64,000 nt of DNA, from IMG/VR virus record IMGVR_UViG_3300008624_000005, positions 21,741-85,740 of that record; one strand, given 5' to 3'. Positions within the stretch are counted from its first letter, which is position 1. Each line of letters opens with the position of its first letter. Of this stretch, positions 1 to 11,607 are shown one piece after another. The DNA comes from a virus. The notes below the pieces were generated by a model. That model searched no databases. It was given only the letters and a program-made list of their open reading frames with translations, and was not told the origin of the DNA. The position numbers and the translations under genes were made by a program.

Positions 1-3000
1 CGAAGAACCAGGAAATTGTTCTCCCCAGTGTTTAAATGTATAATCTAAATCTAACGGTTGTTCATATTCTATATATCGAACAGTATTTAAATTCCACCAT
101 GAAATACCAACCTCGTGTTGCCCCCAATTTCGTGTTGAAGTTAATGTTTCTGTGTCTTGGGTTGTAGCATTATATAATGCTTGATCATAACCTGAAATAA
201 TATCAATTTCTGCTTCAGCAATTCCAGGTACTATACCTTTAAACGGATCCCATACTTCTGCTCTTGCTAATTCTTTATTTTGTTCATAATCATATACAAT
301 AACATTTGCTAATTGTCCTGTGTCTGCTTTTGGCTGTTGTTTGTTCACTTCAATAAATGTTCTATTAGTAGCATCATATTTAAATGAACCCCAACCTTTA
401 GTTCTATTCTTATAAACAATCATTACTGGCTGTCCTGCTTGAAAAGTACCACCTAAATTTTCAGGATAAAATACAATAGTAGTTCCTATTACTTCCCATG
501 CCTTTGTGCCTCCACTTCCAGGTTCAAATTTTTGTCTAAACTCTCCTACATATACATCTAAATCACCTGCTGTTGCTGGATATACTAATTCATAAGTTGA
601 TGTCAATGTAAACGAAGTACCACCTGCAAATGATGGATTATATGAACCTGCGGCGGATGAGGCACCTATTGCTAGAGCTTGGACATCATAGTATGCATCG
701 CAATAAGCATAATTATTAGTTACCCAGCTCCATTTTGTATCGGCAATAGATGAAAACATTGCTGAATAATCCGAAAATCTACTTTTTCTAAATGCAAATA
801 CTTTACCATATACTTCATTGCTACCAACAAATTCATCTATATAAAATTGTTTATTTTCTCTTAATCCACACGTTTGACAATCCGAGCCTGTCGGAAATCC
901 AGTTACCTTATGAATTCCATTTAGTGCAGGATTATTTTCTGCACCTGTAATCATAACATAATCGCCTTCAGCTAAATTATGATCAACTCCTAATTTAATA
1001 AGGGCTTCGTCACCAGTTTCATATCCTTTACAAATTTGTTCAATTCCAAAATTATCATCTTGAAGATTGAATGTCGACCAATCGCCTGCTCCTGTATCTG
1101 CTGTCCATACATTAAATAATCCTGCTTCACCGGTTTCTATCCATCTATCAGTAACATTGCCACTAACTTCAGCATCAGTTTTATAATTAAATGCCGACAA
1201 ATACATTTTATCATCATCTGCAGGAATATTTATAGCAGGTATTGCCCCATCTGCAAATGAAAAAATATACGTAAAATCACCATTTGCATCCACACCTCGT
1301 TGTACAGATGAATCAACTGAACTTGTACTAGGTCTATCTACAGGTGAATAATAAGTAAAATCAAATTCTCCAAATCTAGCCGTAACACCTGTTATACCAT
1401 AAAGATAAGGATCAGCAGTTGCAGTAACTTTAGAAATACCATCAACTGTGAAAACACATTTTTCAATTACAAGTTCTGCTAAATTACCACTTGCATGAGT
1501 TTTTGTATATTTTGCATTTACTATACCATAAAAACTTTTAGCGGCCGCATTTATAATTCTTGTAGAAGTATATCGCTTACCTTTATATCGTACATAATAT
1601 CCTTTTGCATAGGTATATGTATCTTTCCAATTTGGTGTCTGAAGTAATTTATATAATAATGAACTATCGTCATCTTTATATTTGTCATATAATGTAGGTA
1701 AATCTTCTAATTTAAAAACTTGATACGATGTTTCTTCTAATCTAGGATAACCAGCATTAGGTAAATCTTTTTCATACGTTTCAATTTCAGCAAGAGTATC
1801 TATCGATTGATCAAATATAGGTCTAGTACTAAATTGAACAGCAGGATTTGTTGATGGTTGTTCTAACCATCTTCCGTCTCCGCCTAACATACTAATAGTA
1901 GTATCATAATCAAAATCTGTTGCTTGTCCTTGATAAATTTCCCCAAAATTTATTAACTGAGGATTTGCTTTTATATCTGTATTTTTAAGTGTAAATTCTT
2001 TAGTTGTTTGTTTAGATTCAGGTCCAAATTCACCTAACCTAAACATCCATTCTTCTTCTAGATTAATATCAACACTTGCTTCAAGTAAAAATGTACTTCT
2101 AGTCAATCTATTAAAAACTTCAGGTGTACCTTTTAAATGGCTTACTCCTTTCATAAATTGAAATTGCACATCTTCTGAAAGACGCATATTTCTTAAAAAT
2201 TGTTTCTTTTCATAACCAATATTTTTTCTAGCAACATTTATACTATCTTTATTCAATCCTGTTTGCTCAGATGCAAAATAACTAGAGGTTATATTGTCTA
2301 CAGTTTTATCAAAATTTTCATATATTGTGTCACCATAAACTAAATAACCAGGCGCATGTAATGAGCCATTCCATTCTGGAGTTTTTAAATATTCTATTTT
2401 AAATCTATGTTTTGCATCACCTAAAATAGGATAATAAATTATATCATCAAATATTGTTTTATTGTTAATTATTAACAGATGTTCATAATCACATACAACA
2501 AACGAAGCACAATAAATCGCCCTACTTTCGTCCTTAGGCTTAACAGTTATATAACTTAATTGCCTATCTACATCTACAGTCGTTGAGTCAAATAAAGATT
2601 TATTTACATCTAAATAAAAACTGCCATATTCATAATCATTGCTTTTTATATGACCATGTGTAGTTTTAAAATATAATAAATTACCTGCAGGACTTAATTT
2701 AATAGATGTGTCGTCGCCCCATTCGGCTTCAGACCATAATATAAATTGTTGGGCAGTTAATGTCCAGTCTTCATATACTCCATCTTGATTAGGATAATTA
2801 AATTCAAATCCTACATTTTCTAAATATTTTCCATAAGCATATAAGAAATTATACACATCATTTGCTGATTCAAATTCTGTACCATAATCTATCCGTTTTG
2901 TGCCTGTATCAAATTCCGAATATAATTGAATATTTGTTTCACTTACTGTAATTTGTTTAATTGTCGACTTTAATTGATTTTGTATTGTAAAATACGGTTT

Positions 3001-6000
3001 ATCATTATGATATCCATAAACAGCATAACCTGTTGATGTTTTAATAATTTCAACACCACTATAAATATATTCTTTATATGGTGATGAAGTGTGAAATTTA
3101 ATAGTTAAGTCATCGTTTGGTATAAAGTTATTTGATTTTTCTGATTGTAAACTATCTGCCAGCATAGATATAGAAGATTTTTTAGAAAATCCTTGCATTT
3201 TGTAACTTAATTTTGTGTTTAACTGTCTTAGTTGTCTAGCAAAATCTACATATATATCATTACCTAAAAACATTAATCTATCAACAATAGGTTGTTGCAA
3301 TCCTAATATTCGTCTAGATAAATTATTATTATCTACTTCATTATGAACGAATAATTCATTTGAATTATGTCGTTTTTTTGTTTTATTAGATATAAATTGT
3401 TTTTTACGTTCTACAGATACTACTTCTATTACACCACCTTCTTGGGTGTGGTAAAGACCACCTTGTGAATCATAATAGTATAATATTTCTGGGGTAGATG
3501 AAGTTGGCGAAAATGTAGGTTTAGTTGGATCAGTTGCTTCGTCCCAACCTGTTGTATACTGTCCAGAGACCTGGCCTTCCCATGCTTCTGATAATTGAAA
3601 ATCATGTGTATTGTAAGATGCATCTGTTAAATTAAATGTATATACATTTCCTGCTTGTAGTACTAATTTTTTCTGCTGGACACCATCTAAATAAAATACT
3701 GTACCAGAGGTGTTACCAGCCTTAGGGGCTGTTGTCACATCAATTGTTATTGCTTTATTTCCGCCATCAGTTATTTTATCTTTTGTATCATAATATTTTT
3801 CTAAATATTTTGCAGGATTTATTGAAAATAAAAATTCATTTTCTATATATGGGAACAACGATGTTCGTTTCCATACAGTTTCTATCGGACTGTTGTCACC
3901 TATTGACCAACTTGCTTTGGCGTCTAAAGCCGTTGGACTTGACATTAAAGTTGCGGTAACCGGATCTTGTAATGTTCCGTCTGCGGCCACAGGAAATGTA
4001 GCACCAGGCCTCGCAACATTAATATCTTGAACAATAGTTTGGCCAGGTTCTGATATAATTCCTTTTTGCAAAGCAGAAATCATATTATTTCGTTTAGTAG
4101 CATTGACCCATTCGTAATGTGTATCCCACCAAGAAGGTTTTCCTATAAAACCTAACATTTCCCAAGGATGAGAATGTGGTCTATCTGTATCAAAATAATG
4201 TTTATAAATGCCTCTCCAATATCCTATTCCATTGGCATTAGCATCTGCACTATAATTCCATGTAAATTTATTATTTACATCATATCCTGTATTTGGTAAT
4301 AATGTTATACCTCGAGCAATCTTAAATGCGTTAAAATAATTATCATAAAAATTATTTCTATCAGTTATTGTATATGGCGTTGTTCGATATTTTCCAGGAA
4401 ATAAAGTTAAATCTTTTCGTTTAGATTCTGGACTATGTGAATAGGTTACTATATTGTCATCGTCGCTATTAAACTCAGATTGTATATGTCCATAAATTCT
4501 ATTTTCTAATTCTAATAATGCTTTATCTCTATAATCTGTTATCGTGTGTGATAAAACAGATCCCGAGCCTGTAATAGTTGAATCGTGAGCTACTGTTTTT
4601 GAACCGTCATGTCCTTCAATTACAACTACTGTTCTAGAACCTGTATCGTCAACATAACTTTTTGGCACATACGTTGGAGCAACGCCCAATTTAGCAAGAG
4701 TAGGTGGTATAAAACTTAATCCTTCGTCAATACTAACTTTTATGACAACTTTTCCTGATGCAACCGCTGTCCCCAATGTAATAGTATTTGCATTAGGATT
4801 TAATGTAAACTCAGTTTCAAATGTTTCAACATCATTGGTATCTACTGTATAAACATACACATGATTATGATATTGGTTTTTTCTTGTAATTGTTTTAGGT
4901 AAAGTAAATGTACTAGTCGATGTTGTAACTGAATATGTTTTTTCGACCATATTAAAATAATACGCCATATCACTATTTGCAAATGGAAATGTATTATTTT
5001 TACCTAAATTTAAATCATATAATGCTTGATCAACTAATGCACTTGTGTTTGTGCCGGAATCCATTGAAGCATATAATTGTTCAATTTTTTGTATGAATTT
5101 CTTTTTAAACACATTATAACTATCAGCAGTATAATCTAATGCTAATAATAAATCATAATTTTCATTTCCTAACATTAAACCAAGTTTAAGTAAAGGAGAT
5201 ATTTGGTGATTAATTGTTCCGCCAAATCCTGATTCACCACCCAAACTTCTATAATTATTATTACCAAATGCCGGACCTTTTAAACCAGGATGCTTATCAA
5301 TTAAATCAATCATATGCGGAAATATTTCTGCGTACGAAATATTACCCAATACATCATTGCCTGGATTGTTTTTAAGTCCAGTTGGAACGTCATATGCCCA
5401 TTCATCTGTAGCACTAGTATCTGTAGTATAAAATTTTACATCTACTATGTCACCTACTGCTAATAAATTATCTGTACTTTGCGTTTGATTAGCAGGAGAA
5501 AATACTGGTACACCAGCATCAGAAACTGTTTCGTCTGTTCCTGAACTTTCGTAAGGTATAACTACTTTTTTTCCATTAAAAATATAATGTGTATCACGAG
5601 TTAATCTTACACCGTTATGATATACTTCTGGCCATCCTTGCTCTAATACTTTATCTATTATGATAAGTTTACCAGTTCCACTAGGTGAAGAATAATATAA
5701 TACATCATTAGATTCTGTTTCGCTTACTGCAAATGTAACTATACCACTATGAGTATTATTATTTGTAACACCTGTACCATATGCCGAGGCACTTGCATCT
5801 TGTATTTGGAATGCTGTAGTTCCGTTAGTTATATCAAATGTATAAGTTTGCCCTTTAGCCAAATATAGTGTAGGGTTTATGCCTGAAAGTTTTTCAAATC
5901 CATAAGCAGATTTTAAACAAAATTCAAATCCTGTTGTAGTTGCTATAACATTATAATCACGTTCTGGTTCGAAATTAGTTGTACCTAAATCAACAACAAA

Positions 6001-8034
6001 ATCATCTTGTGCATTTGTAATATCTCGGGTTATAGTAATAGGTGTTCTAATTTGTTTGTAACTTTGTTCCCAACAATTATCAAAATCATATTTAGAAATG
6101 TCTCTATCAAACTTTCTTAGATAATACAATCCTAATATATCTTTTGGAATGGTACCTCTATCATACAAATACATTGTTTGCTGATGAGAATTATTAAACA
6201 TTAAATTTGAAGTATTAGTAGACGACAAATAATTTGTAGTTGCATATGTTAACGGAAAACCTAAAAATTTATCCTCTGATCTATCAGCAGTGGTTTTGTC
6301 TTCTAAATATTCAAAAACTGTATTACCTAAAAAGTCTGTTTCATTATATTCTGATAACGGTTGAAATGTTGTATCATATAATTCAAACTTTACTGGAACA
6401 TTTTTAGTACCTTTTTCTTGTGCTAATCTCCATGTTGTTTGAGTAGATGTCTGGGCCGTTGGTCCATTTCTTCCATCAAACCAATAATCTTGACCTTGTA
6501 ATGTGGTTCCATTTAAACTTGTAACAACATCACCATGTGTTGGAGGACCTGCTCCTCTACCATCTGTTTCTAATGTTAGGGCTGTTGCACCTGTATTTGC
6601 TGTATTAACTTTATAAATTTTATTATTGTATGTGTCATTTGAAGAATTAACAAATAATACTCTATCATTATCTTGAACTGTATATCCATCATGTACTTCT
6701 GCCGCGGCAGACCCGCCTGATAATAGAAAACCGTTTGTTCCATCAGCAGGATTCATTGCTTCTGTAATAATAATATCAACAGGTTTTCTAAAATGTGTGC
6801 CATAATTATATAAATGTAAATCTCTTTCCCATTCTATTATAGGACGTTGTGCATAATCATCGTCAACAATAATACCATCTAATTTAAATGATTTAGTAAG
6901 ATTTAACATTGTGTTTACTGCTTGAACAGTATTAATATGATACCAATTATTAACTCTAGACCATGCATTATTATCTCTTGCACTTTTTTCCATACAAATA
7001 TATTCATGCATATAATGGACATCTTTATTCGCATTTACATATGGAGGCCTTGTAGTTTGTCCGCCCATAATATGTAATGTAACTCCACTAGTTGCATATC
7101 CTGCTCCTGCATTTGTAATTGTCAATGTGGTATCTACAGCACCATTGTTAACATCAGCCTCTAATATTGCGTGGGTACTTGGTGTACCACTTTGATCATA
7201 TACATTAACAAATGGTATATGAACATAGTTTGTACCTTGTGTTCCTACTGAGGCAGTTGCAACAGAACCGGTTCCTGTATCAACTGTACCCAGAGCTTGA
7301 GTTGGTGTAGCAAGCCCCATAGAAGTTTCTGTTACTGAACATAATGTACTTTCATCTATTAAGGTTATCTTTTTACCTACACCTGTTACCAAATATGTTT
7401 TTGTATCGTTAATAAATGCAAGTCGCATTCCGTTTTCTAATGTTAATGTCCTGTTTCCGTGGATAACTTGAGCTGATGTTGTGTATGTTCTTTTACCTTC
7501 GATTCCTGCTTTTGTTTCGCCATGTAATCCTACAAGAGGCAACCCAAATGGCAACCACACATAACTATTCCAATTAACAAACATATCATAATTTATAGGT
7601 GGTTTCCAAGCATAATTATAATCAGAAAATAATTTATCTAAATTTGTTGTGTTAGTTTCAAGATATTTTAACTTACTAATAATATCATCATATGGTATAG
7701 CAGATTCATATTCTGAAGTTGATGGGTTTTGGCTTACGACTGTAGGATCTACTTGATATCTATTGTTAAGGGTTGTTTTACTTTCAGTATAAACATCTTT
7801 TGCTGATGTTCGTATTGCTCCTATTTTTTTACCAATATAACCTGATTCAATTTTAGGATTGCCACTTAAAATCATTTGATCTAATGTAGCATTTAAAAAC
7901 TTTTTATTAGTATCAGATTGAAGATATTCCGGTAATAAATCATACGTAGATCTTTTTGTAGTATTTTTACTTGTAGATCCGGGTATAGTATTATCTACCT
8001 GGTCACTGGTGTTTTTACTAGAATAATCTGCCAT
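1..8034 (-). CDS. giant virion structural protein (partial, runs off the left edge)
   Basis: An uninterrupted minus-strand frame starts at the ATG at 8034-8032 (MADYSSKNTSDQ), after an AGGAAAAT ribosome-binding stretch, and stays open to base 1, so at least 2678 codons. It lies 12 bp downstream of gp6 in the same orientation. It is rich in Thr, Asn, Tyr and Asp and reads like a beta-rich virion protein. Two segments (about 5640-5890 and 3440-3670) have the pattern LxLxxGxxYTFxL...LYY, the cupredoxin-like module common in marine phage structural proteins, but the copper-binding Cys-His-Met cluster is missing (YYSSPSGTG and YYYDSQGG instead). The place after gp25-gp6 is where T4 has gp7, the baseplate wedge initiator of about 1030 aa, so a gp7-position baseplate or fibre role is inferred from order only. 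I did not recognise the family by sequence. Confidence 0.85.
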   Translation of the reverse strand, partial: MADYSSKNTSDQVDNTIPGSTSKNTTKRSTYDLLPEYLQSDTNKKFLNATLDQMILSGNPKIESGYIGKKIGAIRTSAKDVYTESKTTLNNRYQVDPTVVSQNPSTSEYESAIPYDDIISKLKYLETNTTNLDKLFSDYNYAWKPPINYDMFVNWNSYVWLPFGLPLVGLHGETKAGIEGKRTYTTSAQVIHGNRTLTLENGMRLAFINDTKTYLVTGVGKKITLIDESTLCSVTETSMGLATPTQALGTVDTGTGSVATASVGTQGTNYVHIPFVNVYDQSGTPSTHAILEADVNNGAVDTTLTITNAGAGYATSGVTLHIMGGQTTRPPYVNANKDVHYMHEYICMEKSARDNNAWSRVNNWYHINTVQAVNTMLNLTKSFKLDGIIVDDDYAQRPIIEWERDLHLYNYGTHFRKPVDIIITEAMNPADGTNGFLLSGGSAAAEVHDGYTVQDNDRVLFVNSSNDTYNNKIYKVNTANTGATALTLETDGRGAGPPTHGDVVTSLNGTTLQGQDYWFDGRNGPTAQTSTQTTWRLAQEKGTKNVPVKFELYDTTFQPLSEYNETDFLGNTVFEYLEDKTTADRSEDKFLGFPLTYATTNYLSSTNTSNLMFNNSHQQTMYLYDRGTIPKDILGLYYLRKFDRDISKYDFDNCWEQSYKQIRTPITITRDITNAQDDFVVDLGTTNFEPERDYNVIATTTGFEFCLKSAYGFEKLSGINPTLYLAKGQTYTFDITNGTTAFQIQDASASAYGTGVTNNNTHSGIVTFAVSETESNDVLYYSSPSGTGKLIIIDKVLEQGWPEVYHNGVRLTRDTHYIFNGKKVVIPYESSGTDETVSDAGVPVFSPANQTQSTDNLLAVGDIVDVKFYTTDTSATDEWAYDVPTGLKNNPGNDVLGNISYAEIFPHMIDLIDKHPGLKGPAFGNNNYRSLGGESGFGGTINHQISPLLKLGLMLGNENYDLLLALDYTADSYNVFKKKFIQKIEQLYASMDSGTNTSALVDQALYDLNLGKNNTFPFANSDMAYYFNMVEKTYSVTTSTSTFTLPKTITRKNQYHNHVYVYTVDTNDVETFETEFTLNPNANTITLGTAVASGKVVIKVSIDEGLSFIPPTLAKLGVAPTYVPKSYVDDTGSRTVVVIEGHDGSKTVAHDSTITGSGSVLSHTITDYRDKALLELENRIYGHIQSEFNSDDDNIVTYSHSPESKRKDLTLFPGKYRTTPYTITDRNNFYDNYFNAFKIARGITLLPNTGYDVNNKFTWNYSADANANGIGYWRGIYKHYFDTDRPHSHPWEMLGFIGKPSWWDTHYEWVNATKRNNMISALQKGIISEPGQTIVQDINVARPGATFPVAADGTLQDPVTATLMSSPTALDAKASWSIGDNSPIETVWKRTSLFPYIENEFLFSINPAKYLEKYYDTKDKITDGGNKAITIDVTTAPKAGNTSGTVFYLDGVQQKKLVLQAGNVYTFNLTDASYNTHDFQLSEAWEGQVSGQYTTGWDEATDPTKPTFSPTSSTPEILYYYDSQGGLYHTQEGGVIEVVSVERKKQFISNKTKKRHNSNELFVHNEVDNNNLSRRILGLQQPIVDRLMFLGNDIYVDFARQLRQLNTKLSYKMQGFSKKSSISMLADSLQSEKSNNFIPNDDLTIKFHTSSPYKEYIYSGVEIIKTSTGYAVYGYHNDKPYFTIQNQLKSTIKQITVSETNIQLYSEFDTGTKRIDYGTEFESANDVYNFLYAYGKYLENVGFEFNYPNQDGVYEDWTLTAQQFILWSEAEWGDDTSIKLSPAGNLLYFKTTHGHIKSNDYEYGSFYLDVNKSLFDSTTVDVDRQLSYITVKPKDESRAIYCASFVVCDYEHLLIINNKTIFDDIIYYPILGDAKHRFKIEYLKTPEWNGSLHAPGYLVYGDTIYENFDKTVDNITSSYFASEQTGLNKDSINVARKNIGYEKKQFLRNMRLSEDVQFQFMKGVSHLKGTPEVFNRLTRSTFLLEASVDINLEEEWMFRLGEFGPESKQTTKEFTLKNTDIKANPQLINFGEIYQGQATDFDYDTTISMLGGDGRWLEQPSTNPAVQFSTRPIFDQSIDTLAEIETYEKDLPNAGYPRLEETSYQVFKLEDLPTLYDKYKDDDSSLLYKLLQTPNWKDTYTYAKGYYVRYKGKRYTSTRIINAAAKSFYGIVNAKYTKTHASGNLAELVIEKCVFTVDGISKVTATADPYLYGITGVTARFGEFDFTYYSPVDRPSTSSVDSSVQRGVDANGDFTYIFSFADGAIPAINIPADDDKMYLSAFNYKTDAEVSGNVTDRWIETGEAGLFNVWTADTGAGDWSTFNLQDDNFGIEQICKGYETGDEALIKLGVDHNLAEGDYVMITGAENNPALNGIHKVTGFPTGSDCQTCGLRENKQFYIDEFVGSNEVYGKVFAFRKSRFSDYSAMFSSIADTKWSWVTNNYAYCDAYYDVQALAIGASSAAGSYNPSFAGGTSFTLTSTYELVYPATAGDLDVYVGEFRQKFEPGSGGTKAWEVIGTTIVFYPENLGGTFQAGQPVMIVYKNRTKGWGSFKYDATNRTFIEVNKQQPKADTGQLANVIVYDYEQNKELARAEVWDPFKGIVPGIAEAEIDIISGYDQALYNATTQDTETLTSTRNWGQHEVGISWWNLNTVRYIEYEQPLDLDYTFKHWGEQFPGSS

Positions 8035-8046
8035 TTATTTTCCTAA

Positions 8047-11000
8047 TTAATAATAATTACTTCCGCCTGAACTAGAACTAGAACCTGTACCTGTTACGAC
8101 TCCTGTAATACTTGTTGTTGCTGTTGGAGTTTCAACAAGTCCTGCGGCAATTCTCATATTTGTCTCAGTATATGAATCAACTATATCAACATCTGATACC
8201 TTTGCGGCACTAACAAAAAGTTCATGAGCATTAGGTGTAACTTGAAACATATTACCAAACCTAGAATCTGCATTTGTTGGAACAATTACTAATGAAGAAA
8301 TTATACCTATCATATTTCTATGAATAAATGCGGCAAGTTCTGTAAAATAAAATGTTTCGCCAAAATCCCAATTATCAGGTTCAAAATAATCATCAACATA
8401 ATCTACTATTGTTGCTTTTATTTCATTGTCGGTTAAATTTGTTGTTGGATTTTTAACTACTTTAAATTTTGCTTGTAATGCATAATCTGCTTCTGTACCA
8501 AATAAAATTTTATATTCACAAGATTTATAAATTATTGTATCAGAAGATGTTTTTGCATCTTCTAATGCCATAAACATTGTTTTTAAATCTTCTGTAGTAT
8601 GTGGCAATGGCTTATATTTTGCTCGCCTATCATTTTTCAGCCAATTTCTAAACTCAGTATTATACGTATTTGTTAATACAAAAGTATCTATAATATTTGT
8701 AACCGCTGGATCAATTCGTGTTTCCTCACTAGCGGCATGCTTCCATTTAAATCGTACTCCTGATCTACCTGTATATTTTGCATAAATTAAATCTCTTTTA
8801 TACGACCATTTAGACGTATCAGTTGGTAGCACACCTAAATTACTTGCAACTTTAGATTCATATTCTGCTCCATTATATTCTACTTTATCTGCCAAATCAT
8901 ACGATGTAGATGAAACCCAATATTTTATAGAACCATCTGCATTTGTTGGAGGTGGTGTAGTCATTAATGTTTTATATACATAATTGTCTACTAATTCATC
9001 TGCAACATAAATTTCATTGGATCCTACAATACTATCAAAAGCAAACGGATCATCTATCACATAATCTTTATTAGTATCTGCAAATTTTAATAATACTCTA
9101 CGTGGATCTGTATAACCATCATCATATGTATAAAATCCTTCAATATCAAAATCATAATTTGCAGTTAATAATGATGTACCTAAACCTCCGCCGACAGTTG
9201 TGAGAGGTTGTAAATTAATATCTAATATTCTGATTTCATCCTTTGTAGATTTTTTTGTAATTTTACTAACTTTATTATCTAATCGTTGGTTAAAAAATCT
9301 AACATTTTTTATTGAACCGAAATTATATTTTATAGCTCTTGCTAAAAACACCCATTGGTCTGTTTGGAATTCTATTCTTATTAAATAACTATTATCCGAT
9401 TGTGTTCCTGCTGTACTTTCAGTTAAACTAAAAGCAGTAGATTCTGATTCCCCTAAATCAATACCTAATATAACTTCATATTGGTTATTCCTATGATCCC
9501 ATCGTATACCAAATGAATTATTAAGTTCTAATTGATCTTTAATTGCTGTAATTTCAGTTGCACTAAATTTATTATTATATGCAGGTGCTATACGTTTTAT
9601 TCTAACATTATTTGGTATATTCCTTGATAATGATACAGTACCATATTCTTCTTTAGTTTTACCTGTGTAACCTAATGAAGAACTTGTAACTCCTCTACCA
9701 TCTCCATATATTCCAGTTATACTCGCCCAAGTAGTTGACGATCCTGCTACAAAATTACCGTTAGTATCCACTTCTGCGAATTCTATATTTGCACCTTCAA
9801 CTAAAAATTTACCTATTGAATCTAACGAATCTTTACCTATAGCAACTATATCAGGAGTAGTAGCACCTTTTTCAAAATAACCAGTTGCTTGTCTAGCAGA
9901 ACCTGTTACTTTTTTCCAAGTCCACATTTTTGCGGCTAACGCAGGAGTTGCTTCGTCTGATGTTGTAAAATGTAAATCATCTCCTGTTGTACTACCCGAC
10001 CAAACAAAATCATTTTTATATTTTTGATAATAAAAGTTTTGTACTTCAGATTCTTCTAAATATGGTTGTAAGTATTGCTCAATAATATCTGTTGGATTTA
10101 ACGGAGTAGGTAATGTTAATGTTTTTCGTAAAAATGTTTCTTCTTTAAAAATATATCCATCATCACCAAAAATAGTTAAATCTTTATATGTTCCTGTCGG
10201 GTCGTTAATATCAACATAACGTGTATGACCACTGTGTACTCTATTTGTACTTTTAATTTTTGTAATATTTGTCGATGCTTGCAATGGATAAACCGCATAA
10301 TCTTGTGCTGATACCATTCTATTTTGAGTACTGTACACCTGTGGTGCCTTAGCTTGTATACTAGTATTTGATTCTGTTAATACACTATTTTTTATAGGTT
10401 CTTCTAAATCTAGTGTAACAACTAAATCATATAATTGCAAATCATGCTTACTAAAATAAGGTATAGTAATTTCTATATCTCGAATATCGTCTGCTCTAAT
10501 GGTATATTCTTCACCATTTCCTACTCTATACCAAATACGTATAATACCTTTAGGTGCATTACCAAATCTACCATCGGCAAATTTAACACTAATTGCATCT
10601 TCTGCATTAGTAACTACTTGAAAAATATCTCGAATATTATTATCGACTGCATTAAAAATAACATTTGATCCTACTACTGTATCAACCGGAATCCACGTTG
10701 TTACTATTTGTCCTGTTTGATCAATAGTTTGAACCCATACATCATCATTAACAATATTTGATGTTGTTATATCTATAACTTGATTTTCAATTGGTCTTGA
10801 AATTAACGTGTCTTTAAATTCTATAGAACCTTGCTTAAAATAAAAGAAAAATCCTGTTTTAGCACTAGCATTCCCTTTTCCATCATTAAGGTACAAACAT
10901 CGCATAGCAGAATTAGGATCTGGATATGGTTCAAATAAACCTAATGTTCCATCCACATCAACATTTGTTATTTCAAATGGTATAGATTCTCCTTGCACAG

Positions 11001-11604
11001 TACCAGCAAAAGTATGAGTCACATTTTGTTGTGTTTGTGAATTCATTTTATAAATTTCAGTTTTAACACCATCTATTGTTGCCGCTTTAAACGGAGTACC
11101 AAATTGTGTCGTATTGCCAAATGCAGAATTCATTACCATTAAAAATTGCTCATATGCATTTGCATTTGTAGAATCATTCCAAGTAATATCAGTGTTCAGT
11201 AAATTATTACCATCCGAATCAATTAATGCTTCTGTTGTTCTTATTGTTTTAATTTTTAACACACCACTTGAATTTATGCTTCTAGTAGGATTATATCCGA
11301 GGAACCTGGCTAATCTTAATATCGAATCTCTACTTTGAGCAGTTTCCATAAAATTTTCACGAGTAGCAAAATCTGTTCTAAACGCTAAATTATGGCCCAT
11401 AAAGGCTATTAAATCCATCAAACTAATAAATTCAGATGATTGGATCCAATCATTATAATCTTCTGGGTAGTTTAATCTTATATAATCTACCATTGCCGCT
11501 TTTAAAGTATCAAAATCATATGCTTGAAAATTAGATTGAGCAAATGATTGGTATTTTGCTATATAATCTTCTGCGGCAAATAAAACATCTTGTCGTGTAG
11601 CCAT
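8047..11604 (-). CDS. 6: baseplate wedge subunit gp6
   Basis: This 1185-aa protein is the gp6 wedge component, which forms the inner ring joining the six baseplate wedges. Residues 45-125 contain the family's most conserved stretch: NDWIQSSEFISLMDLIAF, then LAFRTDFATRENFMETAQ, then RDSILRLARFLGYNP. This is close to the T4 gp6 pattern (baseplate J-like fold). It is far longer than T4 gp6 (about 660 aa), the extra length lying in the middle and C-terminal parts. The end is Ser/Gly rich. The start follows gp25 by 3 bp, so the two are very probably translated from one late message. Identity is strong; the role of the extra length is unknown. Confidence 0.93.
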   Translation of the reverse strand: MATRQDVLFAAEDYIAKYQSFAQSNFQAYDFDTLKAAMVDYIRLNYPEDYNDWIQSSEFISLMDLIAFMGHNLAFRTDFATRENFMETAQSRDSILRLARFLGYNPTRSINSSGVLKIKTIRTTEALIDSDGNNLLNTDITWNDSTNANAYEQFLMVMNSAFGNTTQFGTPFKAATIDGVKTEIYKMNSQTQQNVTHTFAGTVQGESIPFEITNVDVDGTLGLFEPYPDPNSAMRCLYLNDGKGNASAKTGFFFYFKQGSIEFKDTLISRPIENQVIDITTSNIVNDDVWVQTIDQTGQIVTTWIPVDTVVGSNVIFNAVDNNIRDIFQVVTNAEDAISVKFADGRFGNAPKGIIRIWYRVGNGEEYTIRADDIRDIEITIPYFSKHDLQLYDLVVTLDLEEPIKNSVLTESNTSIQAKAPQVYSTQNRMVSAQDYAVYPLQASTNITKIKSTNRVHSGHTRYVDINDPTGTYKDLTIFGDDGYIFKEETFLRKTLTLPTPLNPTDIIEQYLQPYLEESEVQNFYYQKYKNDFVWSGSTTGDDLHFTTSDEATPALAAKMWTWKKVTGSARQATGYFEKGATTPDIVAIGKDSLDSIGKFLVEGANIEFAEVDTNGNFVAGSSTTWASITGIYGDGRGVTSSSLGYTGKTKEEYGTVSLSRNIPNNVRIKRIAPAYNNKFSATEITAIKDQLELNNSFGIRWDHRNNQYEVILGIDLGESESTAFSLTESTAGTQSDNSYLIRIEFQTDQWVFLARAIKYNFGSIKNVRFFNQRLDNKVSKITKKSTKDEIRILDINLQPLTTVGGGLGTSLLTANYDFDIEGFYTYDDGYTDPRRVLLKFADTNKDYVIDDPFAFDSIVGSNEIYVADELVDNYVYKTLMTTPPPTNADGSIKYWVSSTSYDLADKVEYNGAEYESKVASNLGVLPTDTSKWSYKRDLIYAKYTGRSGVRFKWKHAASEETRIDPAVTNIIDTFVLTNTYNTEFRNWLKNDRRAKYKPLPHTTEDLKTMFMALEDAKTSSDTIIYKSCEYKILFGTEADYALQAKFKVVKNPTTNLTDNEIKATIVDYVDDYFEPDNWDFGETFYFTELAAFIHRNMIGIISSLVIVPTNADSRFGNMFQVTPNAHELFVSAAKVSDVDIVDSYTETNMRIAAGLVETPTATTSITGVVTGTGSSSSSGGSNYY

Positions 11605-11607
11605 TTG

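Noticed and set aside
3429-3959. Short frames antisense to and within the giant ORF
   Set aside because: They are low-complexity shadows of the real gene, without ribosome-binding sites.
9200-11338. Plus-strand frames inside gp6
   Set aside because: Antisense shadows in AT-rich codons; no promoter or start signal.
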